This document shows, one piece after another, positions 1-10,079 of a stretch of 64,000 nt of DNA. The stretch comes from Panorpa germanica (Eukaryota > Arthropoda > Insecta > Mecoptera > Panorpidae). Location of the stretch: the NCBI GenBank assembly GCA_963678705.1, contig OY783209.1:15500001-15564000 (forward strand). The letters are read 5' to 3'. A program made the translations under genes and the position numbers. The notes under the pieces are model-generated. The model did not search any database and was not told the origin of the DNA. It saw only the letters and a list, made by a program, of their open reading frames with translations. Every line of letters begins with the position of its first letter. The first letter of the stretch is position 1.

Positions 1-32
1 TCTAATGTCCTTTCTTTTTTAGACACAAGCAT

Positions 33-581
33 CTAACTAGATGTAAATGAAAAGTAATTTTCAGGCAAAGAATCCAGTATTTTACAAGTTAATAATAAAT
101 CTGGCAATTTTGAACTTCCATCCCTTGTAAGTTCAACATTCAAATCATTCCAGATGTTTTTTAATTTAGAGGTATGACTTGCAATGTCATCCAATTCATT
201 CCTCTTTGAACTTAAAAATTGTAGGCACAAATCAAAGGCTCGATCCTCAACAGACCCATCAAAGAGCCGATTCCGTTCACTCCAAACTTCAGCAGAACTC
301 ATAAATCTCATTACAAGCTTTAGAATGTCCTCAGTCACGTTTGTAGTCAGCACTAACAGAGCACAGCTATCAATTTTAAGAAAATCTTCAAATTTCTTAC
401 CATATTCTGATTTCTCAATTGTCGTTGCACCTAGCTCAGGCAGCTGAGGGGCTTTCATTTTACCTTCCACAATATCCAATGCTCCCTTTATGCTACGTAC
501 TAGAATTACAGCTTTATATTTCCATGTAGTCCATTTACTTTTACCTTCAAGTAAACCAATTTGCATTCTTAGGGAATCCAT
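33..581 (-). pseudogene. Ty1/copia Gag, N-terminal part, interrupted
   Basis: Reads leftward from an ATG at 579-581 for 182 codons, beginning MDSLRMQIGLLEGKSKWTTW. Order and motifs match the Gag of insect copia elements (UBN2/DUF4219-type): a WTTWKY-like N-terminus, then an alpha-helical region ending LPDLLLTCKILDSLPENY. Copia Gag packages element RNA. The frame stops at a TAG at 33-35 exactly where the related copia Gag at 52.8 kb has Trp after Ser-Ser. The frame then stays open to the window edge, so this is most simply a TGG-to-TAG nonsense change in a longer element. The zinc knuckle and pol would lie outside the window. Assignment to copia is firm; activity is excluded by the stop unless it is read through. 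Confidence 0.8.
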
Positions 582-1006
582 TTTTCACACACGTGATTAT
601 GTAGTTTTAGGTAACCAAAAATATAATACGACAGAACCGCAGAACAAATTTTTATTCTTTTTTAAAGAACTGGGTACCATAATCTTTTGTAATTTGAAGA
701 ACTGACAACAAATCTAACTATTGTATTTTATATATTTTTATTTATTTATAAAATAAAAAGAATAGCAAAAATACATGAAGGCAATTTAATTTATTCAATA
801 ATAACACAAAAACAAAAGCTAATTAAAAAGCAAAGCCAACTGAATATGACAAAATTCAATAAAAATAATATTTTTATTAATTAAAAACTTTTCGCGATAA
901 AAACAGTACGGGGGGTTATAACCTTGCGCCGCATAATAAATAGAGGATTAAATCCCTCCTACAGCAGTCTTCAATATATAAACTACAACAAAACTAATAT
1001 GTTACA
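582..1006. other. AT-rich stretch without a recognisable gene
   Basis: Lies upstream of the copia Gag (minus strand) and should hold that element's leader and 5' LTR. I could not find LTR ends because the partner LTR is outside the window, nor a primer-binding site as clear as that of the copia at 52.07 kb. No open frame of interest. Confidence 0.4.
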
Positions 1007-1135
1007 ATGACAAAAAATACTGATCAAAATAATATACGAACTGAACAAGTGGCACGCGTAACAGTGGACATTCCACATTTTTTAAGAAAAATGTAGGCCT
1101 GTGGTTCATGCAAATTGAATCTACGAGAGAAAAGC
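1007..1135 (+). pseudogene. Ty3/gypsy Gag N-terminal scrap
   Basis: An ATG at 1007 opens a short frame containing VARVTVDIPHFLRK. After a one-base shift the sequence continues as VGLWFMQIES. This resembles the 'PPFxRKxxxLWFxQxE' N-terminal Gag motif of arthropod gypsy elements. A TAG follows the first part directly, so it is broken. It is cut off abruptly and followed by LINE sequence at about 1160. It could belong to the same family as the gypsy pol at 9.2-15.7 kb, but nothing in the sequence proves that. Confidence 0.5.
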
Positions 1136-1159
1136 AAAAAAATTACTCGCTGAGCTTGC

Positions 1160-1306
1160 TTTTATCTTAGAATAAGATATAAGAAAATGTACTAGCTAAT
1201 GGGACGCAAGTCCACATTATCCATACACAACAAACTACTGCTGTATAAGCAAATATTCAAACCAGTTTGGGCATATGGAATTCAACTATGGGGCTGTACT
1301 ATACTC
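1160..1306 (+). pseudogene. Jockey-like LINE reverse transcriptase C-terminal fragment, left half
   Basis: One frame reads LMGRKSTLSIHNKLLLYKQI and then IFKPVWAYGIQLWG. The LINE at 9.8-14.1 kb has the equivalent GRKSKLSLENKILLYKAI / WTYGIQLWG in its reverse transcriptase C-terminal region. The fragment is 5'-truncated and is interrupted at 1307-1310 by the errantivirus. The right half resumes at 7944. One in-frame stop lies before the Gly-Arg-Lys motif. It is a dead fragment that served as an insertion target. Confidence 0.75.
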
Positions 1307-1310
1307 ATAT

Positions 1311-1603
1311 TGTTATAACTCACATTCCATACGACACAAACTAACAATGTCTCTTCAGTATCTTTGCTGACCATGCACTTTAGAGATAATAAAATAGTAT
1401 ATAAGTAATATGTTAATCTTAATCTAGTTAGTTCAAGTTCATGTATAATCTGCATCGCGCAGATAGTAATTGACTGGCTCACCATTTGAGACAAGGCATA
1501 AGCTGTTTCGCACAGTGATTATTAGTCCAAATAAATATTATTTAAGTAAAACTAAAATAAATTGTTTTTTTTTATTAAAGTCTAAATTACTCAAACTTTA
1601 ATT
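1311..1603 (+). repeat. Errantivirus 5' LTR
   Basis: Begins TGTTATAACTCAC and ends CTTTAATT. Pairs with 7648-7939. Contains an AATAAA-like signal in its second half. The primer site begins at its last base. Confidence 0.85.
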
Positions 1604-1613
1604 GGCGCAGTCG
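1603..1613 (+). other. Primer-binding site, tRNA-Ser type
   Basis: TGGCGCAGTCG directly abuts the LTR. It is complementary to the 3' end of insect tRNA-Ser (acceptor CGACTGCG plus CCA), the primer used by the 17.6/297 branch of errantiviruses. The tRNA match is from memory of the family. Confidence 0.75.
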
Positions 1614-1788
1614 TACGGATATTAAGGAATTACAATCGCTGTAAATTTTTCCATTTTCATGGTTAACTTAATATTTCGAAACCTACAAAAATAAAGTTAA
1701 AGAATAAAGTAAAGTTAATAAATAGTGGAGTGAAATAGAAACAGAAGTTGAAGTGCTCCGAGACTCATCGACCCACTAGCAGCAGCAT

Positions 1789-1832
1789 ATGGACATGAAG
1801 ATCTCGCAAGGCATCGCGGTGATAATCGTAAT
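1789..1832 (+). other. Candidate 5' leader exon for spliced env mRNA
   Basis: Two nearby in-frame ATGs (1789 and 1795) are followed by a short hydrophobic stretch and then a strong donor, GTGAGT, at 1833-1838. The exon is 44 nt, so it leaves two bases over. An acceptor (polypyrimidine-poor TTGTTGCAG, AG at 5922-5923) lies before env, and its phase fits: joining would keep the env frame open. Errantivirus env is known to be made from a spliced RNA. The inferred role of this exon is to supply the start codon and part of the signal peptide. It lies upstream of gag, inside the leader. Confidence 0.6.
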
Positions 1833-2280
1833 GTGAGTACTCATTCATATTTCCTTTCTATATTCACACTTCCCAAAAACAAAAATTATTATTATTTTTA
1901 CAATAATATTTCCTGTTTAAAAAGGAGTATAAATCGCTTATACAGGCCTAAAAACAGATATTAAATTTAACAAGGAGTATAAATGGCTTATACAGGCCTA
2001 CCAAATATTAAAAATAATATTAAAATAAAATATAAAACGTAATACACAATAATTAAATAATAAGTTTCTAAAAGGAATATAAATAGCATATATAGGCCTA
2101 ATGAAAATTAAAATAATATTAAACGTAATATTAAAATAAAATATTAATTACATAACGTTATAAATACTATAATGTAATATAATAAAATACTTGCAAATTA
2201 ACTATATAGTAATAATAATTTTTAAAATAAAATGTTTACAAAATAACTTTTCTTAAATAAAAGTTACACTATAAATCAAA

Positions 2281-3467
2281 ATGGAGACATTCCACATTTA
2301 TCTAAATTATGTAAAGGAATATAATGGAAACAATTCGCTGACGAATTTTATAGAAGATTGCGAAGTGATCATAGATAATTTTGCCATATTCCCCGGTAAA
2401 AATGAAGATAAAAAAGAAGCTTTTAGGAATAACGGTCTATTGCTGTCAGCTATAAAAAGCAAGATTATTGGAGACGCAGCAAGTTTAATAAAGAATAAAC
2501 ATATTAATACATGGGAGAAATTAAAAACTATTTTAATAAATAGTTATACTAAAAACCGCATCCATATCCCGCATACAACAACACTTAAACGAAAGCCTAA
2601 TGAGAAAGTTATTACTTATTACTTTAGATGTTTAGAATCACTTAACAACTTTAATGTTTTGAACTCACTTCACAATAAAACATCTTTAAATATGAGATCA
2701 CTGGCAAAACATCACGATTCCCTGATGGTGAGAGATTTCATAGAGGAGCTAAACGATCCCCTTGGATGTAAATTAAGACGCCAAAATCCTAACACAATGG
2801 ATGAGCTTCTAGAATTAATAATAGAAGATATGACGAACCACGAAATCCACACTAACGAGGAATATAACCACCCTCACCAACAACAAGTGAAGAACACAAA
2901 AGAAGATTTTCAAACAGAGCCGTCAACACAAAAACCGTGTGAAACAATAATCGAACAAACCATTGAGAATAAAGAAATAGACAATGTACGGACGGAACTA
3001 CAAGAAGTAATCATAAACGACGAGAGTACAGAAATCAAAGTACAAAACCAAAATTCAGAAGAAAAACGGGACACAGAAATAAATGAAAATAAAAACGATA
3101 TTAAATTACAAAAAGAAATGACGAACAATGTGTCCACAAATATTAAAATACAAAGCCAGAATAATTCAGAAGAAGTTCTGAATACAGATGAAAAGGAAAA
3201 AGAACTTGAGAACTTGAGAAAAATCAAAATTTTAAAATAAAAGAAAAAATTGAAAAGAAAAAAAGAAACAAAGCTAAATGCATACCAGAAAAACAAGAAG
3301 ATTTAGAAAACGAGGCACACACTTTGTGGATAAATGATCACAGAAAAGAAATAATTCGTGGACAGATGATTAGAAATTCGGCACAACTAAAGCAACTATA
3401 TGGGATTAAACGAAATAAAAATAATATCTGGATAAATAAATATATGACGAAATATCATGACGAATGA
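2281..3467 (+). pseudogene. gag: Errantivirus gag, frameshifted near its end
   Basis: ATG at 2281 begins METFHIYLNYVKEYNGNN and stays open for 319 codons to 3240. The N-terminal half has the alpha-helical capsid-like pattern of gypsy-type Gag, including an RFIEEL-like segment (VRDFIEELNDPLG). The second half is a Glu/Asn/Lys-rich low-complexity tail without a zinc knuckle, as in many errantivirus Gags. After 3235 a neighbouring frame continues with a basic stretch and then IWINKYMTKYHDE before a TGA at 3465-3467. A single frameshift therefore probably removed about 75 residues. Identity is inferred from position between the primer site and env as much as from sequence. Confidence 0.65.
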
Positions 3468-4159
3468 AAATAATAAAACATATATTGACTTAACTTGACA
3501 AAAAGTCTTCAATACTTTCCGAAAAATTTAAATTTCTACCCGAACTTTAACAATTAAAATACGCAACCGCAAGCAACCAAACCAACCTGACTATATAATA
3601 TATTTAACCCCGAAATTTAAAAACTAAAAATAATAAAACCCTAAAACGGATAACCACCTTAATAATGAAAATTGTATTAACTATTAAAATAATTATACAG
3701 AACAACCATTTAAATAAATTACTACAAATATTACAATGCCCAATACATTTACAAAACAAAACAGACAAAAAAATTATGAAACGAATTGAGAATCGGAAAC
3801 AACCACCTTAATGCAGAGAATCGCAAGAACACTGGTTATCACCAGCAGTAAAAACCTATAAACATACAACAAACATAAAAACATTCAAATTAAGCGACAT
3901 CAATTAATAATAAAATAACTATTTCGATACAAACACCAACGCAGTTAAAATTATTAAAATTAATAAAAAGAGCAAATTATTTAAATTAAAATAAAGAAAC
4001 GCGACCTATTAATATCTACATTAACAAAACTACATTTAAAAATAAAACTCATTAAACCCATTGTAATGATAACACATATTAAATGTACAATAATTCAAAA
4101 GATAAACACCATCAGCAAATATAAAAATGAGCATAAAATTAAAAAAAAATGATATAAGT
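3468..4159. other. Decayed interval where protease and reverse transcriptase should be
   Basis: About 700 bp of A-rich sequence with many stops in all frames. No protease DSG/DTG or reverse transcriptase YxDD motif could be read. Gag and integrase are separated by too little DNA to hold a full pol, so most of pol is deleted. Confidence 0.5.
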
Positions 4160-4700
4160 ATCATACATCAAGAAACAAACGCAACGCACAAAGTAATTTA
4201 CGAAAGATATACTCGTGTAATCTAATAAAATACGTGGAAACTCTCATTATCAATCACGACACATGCAAGCAATGGAAATACCATGATTTGAACGCCGCTA
4301 AATTACACACAAACAACTGTGATAGCAAAATATAAGCGCATTTCACAATACCAGAGTACACCGTATCATAAAACATAAACATGACCTATCCAAGTCAAAT
4401 GTGTTATTATAAGATGTAATGAAACCCCATACTCCAGTACCAACGATTATGCTACATTAACCAACTAAGTCAGCATTTCTAATTCAGCTACTATGATAAC
4501 CCATGGTCTAACACATTGAAAAACACAAAAATAAAATAGCAATGTTATGTGCATAAAGTTAAGGAAATAAATATAGACAGTACAAGTTATTATCATGATT
4601 AAAGCTACTGTTAAAAATCCAAATGTAACACAAGAAGACACAGTATACATGAACACTAACAAAAGAACATGGCAATAGCGGAATAAAAACATAGAACCAT
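4160..4700 (+). pseudogene. First, badly decayed copy of errantivirus integrase region
   Basis: Three segments match the second integrase copy downstream in the same order: 4193-4290 matches 4773-4870, 4362-4440 matches 5222-5310, and 4560-4690 matches 5455-5600. Conceptual translation shows the zinc-finger part (YERYTR, then TCKQWKY) and part of the C-terminal region. The intervals between matches are shorter than in the second copy, so the catalytic part is mostly lost. Together with the next feature this is a partial tandem duplication or the result of recombination between related elements. Confidence 0.5.
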
Positions 4701-4719
4701 TTTTTTAAGTAAAAGAACA

Positions 4720-5718
4720 ACCAGAGTAATAATCAGAATCAGCAAGTAATGAAGTAATAGACGCCACATATAAATTAATTTGCGAAAGATATACGTGGTG
4801 TAGTCTACGAAAAGATGTTGAAAATTTCATCAATAACTTCAGCACATGCAAAAAGTGCAAATATAACAGAAAATCAATTAGAGCACCGCTAAATAACACC
4901 GAAACACCTGATAGACCATTTGAGAAATTACATATAGATACGTTTGGTATAGACAATACTATAATAGATGTATTTTCAAAATACACACAGGCATACACAA
5001 TCGCCAATAGGTCATCCACAGAAATTGCCGATAAACTAATAACGTATTTCTCACACCACGGCATACCCAATCATATTACGATGGATGAAAGAACTTAATT
5101 CTCAAATAATCTCATCAAAAAATGGCTAGAATTACATAAAACTGAAATTCATATATTTACACCATTCAGACATGAAAGTAATTCCCCAATAGAACGAGCA
5201 CATTCCACGATACTAGAACTATATCGTATAGTGAAACATAAACATGATCTTACACCCAAATCAATCATGAAATATGCTATTATAGGATATAACGAAACCC
5301 CACATTTTAGTACAGCATACAAACCTTTTGAAATAATAAATGGACACTTACAAACCAAGTCAGTATTGCTTATGGATTATGACAAAACACTCATGGACTT
5401 ATACACCCAAAATCATAAAAATAAAATCTCACCCTATACTCAAAAATTAAAGAAATAAATGCAAATCGAAAAGAACAGGCCATTAATAAGAGAAATGCTA
5501 CTGTTAAAGACGCAAACGTAAAACAAGGAGATATCGTATACCTCAACACTAAATTAAAACAGGGTAAAAGCCGTATAATGAACACAGGACCCTTTAAAGT
5601 ACTAGAAGTATTCGATACTTATATAGCTAAAATAGAAGATCTAAAAAATAAAAAATTAAGAGAAACACATGTAGATAACGTAGTGAAAACCAAAATGAAA
5701 ATTCACCAACTAAATTAA
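4720..5718 (+). pseudogene. Errantivirus integrase, interrupted
   Basis: A frame starting about 4746 reads VIDATYKLICERYTWCSLRK and continues through a CKKC zinc-finger half to the catalytic core (LHIDTFG with the first Asp; HHGIPNHITMDE with the second). It is broken by a TAA at about 5097, continues with the segment SPIERAHSTILELYR carrying the third catalytic Glu, and after a frameshift near 5458 ends with a GPFKVLEVFD motif and THVDNVVK. That is the order of Ty3/gypsy integrases (HHCC, DDE, GPY/F). At least two breaks make it non-functional. Confidence 0.75.
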
Positions 5719-5923
5719 TAATACGAATGCCCCCTATAGCACAAGGACTTTTTAATAGAACAAAAGAAGAAGTCCTAGAAGTATTTAAACGACATGGGCC
5801 TACAAAGCACAAATACATCATGCACTCAAATCCCGAAATACAAATAAATTATTTATTTATTAATTAATTATAAATAAATATATTAAAATACGATCAAGTA
5901 CTAAGAAATCCTGATTGTTGCAG

Positions 5924-7626
5924 GATCATCACCGCAATCAACACCAGCGATATTAATAAATGCCGAATTATTAAAATCACTGATAACCCAGGATTATATC
6001 CTGTGCAACTAGGAACAGCCCAAAACATCAAGGAATATTGGACTTTAGTCAAGAAAATAGATTTGGACCCCTTAATAAAATATTATAACCACGTACACCT
6101 GACTAGAGAAGATATTAAAATGAAATTAGAAAAAAAGAAATTTACAACCTATGGGCACAGCACTGCTGTAATGGACATCCTGGATATGGAAATAAGTAGA
6201 AAATTTAAACAAATTCTCCCAACTCGAAGAGAAAAAAAAAGCTTCATAGATCGCTTAGGTACTGTTTGGAAAGCAATCGGTAGAAACCTAGACGCTAACG
6301 ACGGCGAGCGTATAAATTTAGCCCTGGAGACACTTGATAATAAACAAGAAACTCTAAATAAAGCTATATCTAAACAAATAAAATTAACAAACGATATACT
6401 CGATCAATTTAAATCGGCCCTACACACCATTGATTCTAATCAAGAAGAACTAGATAAACGTACCAAATTCCTAATGAACGATATCGATAAACTCCAACAC
6501 CAAGTATTTAACATCTTTATAACAGAATCGATCGGACTTGTCAGTCAATCAATGCAATTCCTTTTGCACCTACTAAGAACCATTGAAACAGACATAATAT
6601 TCGCTAAACTGAACACGCTTAGTGGTTCAATCCTGGAACCTGATCACCTATTAGCAGAATTACAAGCAATAAAGGAACATGTTGATACAACCAAACATAT
6701 CAAACTGCCTTACGATATTACATCAGAGAACATTCAACAATATGAAACTATTAGCAAAGTCAAAGCATGCACCAATAAAAACCTAATCGTTTTTGTAATA
6801 AATATACCACTAGTAAACCCTAATATATTTACGTATTATAAACTATATCCAATCCCCATACCTTATAACAATAAATTTCAAATGATTATTCCCAGAACCC
6901 AATACACCATTGTGAATGAGTATAAACATGTAGATTTTAATGCACCCTGCAAAGAAATATATAACAATCAATTCCTATGCAAGCTTAGCGAACCACTCAA
7001 CATCGAGGAAACCACCTGTGAGATAGAACTAATTCAAAACCAGCCAACCAGCAAATGTCAACCCTTAGTGATTTCTCTAACCGGCATCAAGATCCAGAAC
7101 ATCGAATTCAACACCTGGATGTTAATCACAAATGACGAAACCAGTGGCACCTTAACATGCAGCAGCCAGCGTGACATACGTCTACAAGGAACATATATAA
7201 TACACCTTGCACGCGATTGTCAATTTTCTGTTTCAGATAATACTCTTCAATACATAGATATAGAAGAGAAAGTCGAAGCTTGGAACACCATTTCCCTGCC
7301 AAAAATACCAGAGATCCAAAACAAACACCTAAACATCTCTACCGTGACCAACCTTAATCACCTGGACCTGGGCAACGTAGACAAGCTACAGACCACCCTA
7401 GCCCTACTACCTGAAGACTTCGATGACAGAAGAATCTCAGACCATGTTCACATATATAATTAATTATACATTATTACCTATATTATTCATAATAATTACT
7501 ATTGTAGTATATAAGTTAATCAAATATTTTAGAAAAATAACAATAATAAAAAATGAAAATGCACAAGAAATAAATAGCAAAAATATTGAAGAGTTGCAAA
7601 AACCTTTTGCTACATTTGAAGCATAA
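5924..7626 (+). pseudogene. env: Errantivirus Env (baculovirus F-like), frame broken before the membrane anchor
   Basis: Env is the envelope fusion glycoprotein of errantiviruses, related to baculovirus F proteins. The frame is open from the splice acceptor at 5922-5923 to a TAA at 7461-7463. A basic furin-like cluster (RREKK) about 80 residues downstream of 6003 is followed by a putative fusion-peptide region and a long helical stretch, then a Cys-bearing ectodomain. The hydrophobic anchor and basic cytoplasmic tail lie in the next frame (7423-7626: ITIVVYKLIKYFRK). One frameshift around 7430-7463 therefore separates ectodomain and anchor. There is no initiator ATG in a suitable place at the start, which fits the spliced leader exon at 1789-1832. 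Confidence 0.8.
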
Positions 7627-7635
7627 GATTTTATC

Positions 7636-7939
7636 TTAGAGGGGAGGTGTTATAACTCACATTCTATACGACACAAACTAACAATGTCTCTTCAGTATCT
7701 TTGCTGACCATGCACTTTAGAGATAATAAAATAGTATATAAGTAATATGCTAATCTTAATCTAGTTAGTTCAAGTTCATGTATAATCTGCATCGCGCAGA
7801 TAGTAATTTGCTGGCTCACCATTTGAGACTAGGCATAAGCTGTATCGCACAGTGATTATTAGTCCAAATAAATATTATTTAAGTAAAACTAAAATATTTT
7901 GTTTTTTTTATTAAAGTCTAAATTACTCAAACTTTAATT
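7636..7939 (+). repeat. Polypurine tract and 3' LTR of the errantivirus
   Basis: AGAGGGGAGG (7638-7647) is a purine tract directly before the LTR that starts TGTTATAACTCAC at 7648 and ends at 7939. ATAT follows, matching the left flank. Confidence 0.85.
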
Positions 7940-7943
7940 ATAT

Positions 7944-8182
7944 ATATTTAATGTTTCCAAAATAAAGTTCTGAAGAACATAGTGAATGCACCATGGTATT
8001 GTCCGCAATAGCGATATACATGGGGATCTCAAAGTAACTACAGTAGCTTAAGAAATTACGAAAATTGTAAGAAAGTACGAGCAACGTCTCCAGCTCCAGT
8101 CAATGTGGAAGCGTTTCAGCTGCTGCACACGGATGGACTGACAAGAAGATTAAAGAGAACTAAGCCATTTGAGCTAGTATGA
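7944..8182 (+). pseudogene. Jockey-like LINE reverse transcriptase C-terminal fragment, right half
   Basis: Continues the LINE fragment interrupted at 1306. It reads QNKVLKNIVNAPWY, then after a degraded stretch APVNVEAFQLLHTDGLTRRL and a TGA at 8180-8182. QNKVLR..V.A.WY is the conserved end of jockey-like ORF2 proteins; the LINE at 13.7 kb has FQNKVLRAIVDATYY. Contains at least one internal stop. About 100 bp of likely LINE 3' untranslated sequence follows. Confidence 0.7.
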
Positions 8183-8294
8183 TGACCTGTAATCCGCGGG
8201 ACTTCATTACGCTTATTTATTTTAATTTCTTTCAATGTGGTTTCTCACATTTAATAGTATTAGATATATAAAAATCTGCGAGGTTCATTATTTA

Positions 8295-8768
8295 AGTTAA
8301 CAAGTGGACACCCCTAACAACTTGCATAATGAACTCGTCGTTAACGTCGTTAAATTAGATTTTTAGAGAGAGTCTGATTTTGTTCATCAACCGATCTACA
8401 TCTGGAAGCTTGTCGATTATCAGGTACCGAACTCCTGATCGTCGCACGGCTTACCAACACGTTTTTATACAATATTGCGATAAATATACCAATAATATTA
8501 ATTCGCGACAGTTATACTATAAGTCTAGTTTTTTTTCAACCAATATAGAAGTTTGTCGATTATCAGGTACCGAATTCCTGAGTGTCGCGAGGTGTTACAT
8601 CACGTTTATCAACTACCGCGATTTTTCGTTAAACCATTACATCCGATTCGCGACTTTTACATAGTAGTGCCAGATCGCAACCTGTGATTATTATTCCTTT
8701 ATAAATTTGTGAATCAAGTACTGATACTGTTGTGTGTAGTGTAAATACTCTTCAAGTTTATATCGCTT

Positions 8769-8820
<52 letters not shown>

Positions 8821-8987
8821 TATTGTGTTTTCCTGTTATCTTTTGATCCGGTTGATTTAAATTTCCCATGGATTGCCCTTTGACTTAAACCGGTACCCTT
8901 TGGAGATCTGATTGTTTTAAGTGCTAAAATTACGATATAGATCTCTTTCCAACTAATTTAATTGACAATAGCCTAGCGCCGGTTACA
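8295..8987 (+). repeat. Solo BEL/Pao-type LTR
   Basis: Shares its start (GTTAACAAGTGGACACCCCT), its end (GCGCCGGTTACA) and internal blocks with 48841-49514, where the same sequence in inverted orientation directly follows a BEL pol. That identifies it as a BEL-family LTR. It contains an internal tandem repeat: TGTCGATTATCAGGTACCGA occurs at 8411-8430 and again at 8554-8573. No BEL coding sequence flanks it, so it is probably a solo LTR left by LTR-LTR recombination. No clear target duplication was seen; the left end is uncertain by several bases. Confidence 0.65.
8772..8823. repeat. (TA)n microsatellite
   Basis: About 25 TA units with a single TG interruption, inside the BEL-type LTR. Confidence 0.95.
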
Positions 8988-9179
8988 TTGAGTGACGGCG
9001 AGGGTTACAGACCGACAGAAAAATAGTATCAACAATGGTAAATACTCTGACTCAAAAATATTACCATTATTAAAATTAACTAGAAAAAATGTTATTATAT
9101 AGTTTATATAAATTAGTTATAATAATATAATAGGTATATTAAAAAAAAAAAAAAACTGAGCTTCAACTGGATGATAGAA
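8988..9179. other. AT-rich spacer between LTR and gypsy pol
   Basis: No gene is visible. It ends with an A15 run at about 9141-9155, which may mark the tail of a lost retroposed fragment. Confidence 0.3.
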
Positions 9180-9763
9180 AACCATCCGCATTATTTAGAG
9201 AGATGAAAAGTCTATTTTACCGACTTAGTTTTGGTCTACGTAATGATGCACAATCATTTCAGAGATTTATGCATCAAATTCTACAAGATCTACCATTTGC
9301 ATTCTCATATTTGGACGACATACTAATAGCGTCAGATCATGAAATGCAACAGAAAAATCATATTGACTCAGTGTAAAACGTATTAAACAAATATGAACTA
9401 AAAATTAATTTATCAAATCTATTTTTGGTGTTCAATGTGTCGATTTTTTGGGTTTTACCGTGAAAGCGGATGGCATCCAATCACAGCAAGATAAGGTGCA
9501 AGCAATGCAAAACTACCCTCAACCAACCACAGCAATGGAACTAAGAACTTTTCTTGGAATGATAAACTTTTACAGTCAAATTCTACCTAACTCTGCACAA
9601 AAACAACATATTTTATTCGCTACTATCAATGATAACAAAAAGAATGATAGGACGCCACTGAACTGGACAGCTGATCACATAAATATTTTTAACCAGTTAA
9701 AAAATGACTTAGCAGAGACAGTACGCCCCGCGCACCCACTTCCTGACGCACCACTAGCACTCA
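9180..9763 (+). pseudogene. Ty3/gypsy reverse transcriptase, 5' part of a split pol
   Basis: Translation shows the reverse transcriptase palm: SFGLRNDAQSFQRFMHQI, then SYLDDILIAS with the catalytic YLDD. A TAA (about 9374) and a frameshift lead into the frame at 9448, which reads GFTVKADGIQ and RTFLGMINFYSQILP (thumb and connection). It runs into the start of RNase H (APLALMENA), where a LINE is inserted; RNase H resumes at 14126. The N-terminal third of reverse transcriptase, the protease and gag are missing on the left. Dead copy. Confidence 0.85.
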
Positions 9764-10079
9764 TGGAGAACGCAGTTCTATTTGTGTTGTCGTCAAAAGC
9801 GGGCATAAAATACAACAGCTCTTCAAATAAGAAATAAAATTATTCTAAAATTATTTTAATTATCTTTATTAAAACATCTTTAAGTAATAGTATTCTATTC
9901 AAATATTTCTTTTGTTGTTAATAAAAAAACAATTCCTATTGATGAGTTAATAGCATTGTGAAAAGTGAATTCCATAATCTTTTGTCTTATGGCAAGATAA
10001 CTTAAGGTATTTAATAGAAAATCGGTAAAAACTACTAAAAAGAATAGAAATAGAATCATCTATAAGGGGCGAAGCCGTC

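Larger units (their letters stand above)
1311..7939 (+). mobile_element. Errantivirus-type LTR retroelement with env
   Basis: Two LTRs of about 292 bp bound a 6.6-kb element. A 4-bp target duplication ATAT lies at 1307-1310 and 7940-7943, typical of errantiviruses. Order: 5' LTR, tRNA-Ser-type primer site, small 5' exon, gag, broken integrase region, env, polypurine tract, 3' LTR. Recognisable protease and reverse transcriptase are missing, so the copy cannot move by itself. The LTRs differ at several sites, roughly 3 percent by eye, so it is not very recent. It is inserted in a LINE fragment that continues on both sides. Confidence 0.85.

Noticed and set aside
2910..3296. 128-codon minus frame rich in Phe and Ser
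   Set aside because: Reverse complement of the Lys/Asn/Glu-rich tail of gag; composition artefact.
4465..5821. Several minus-strand frames of 64-121 codons
   Set aside because: Shadows of the plus-strand integrase remnants; hydrophobic because the opposite strand is A-rich.
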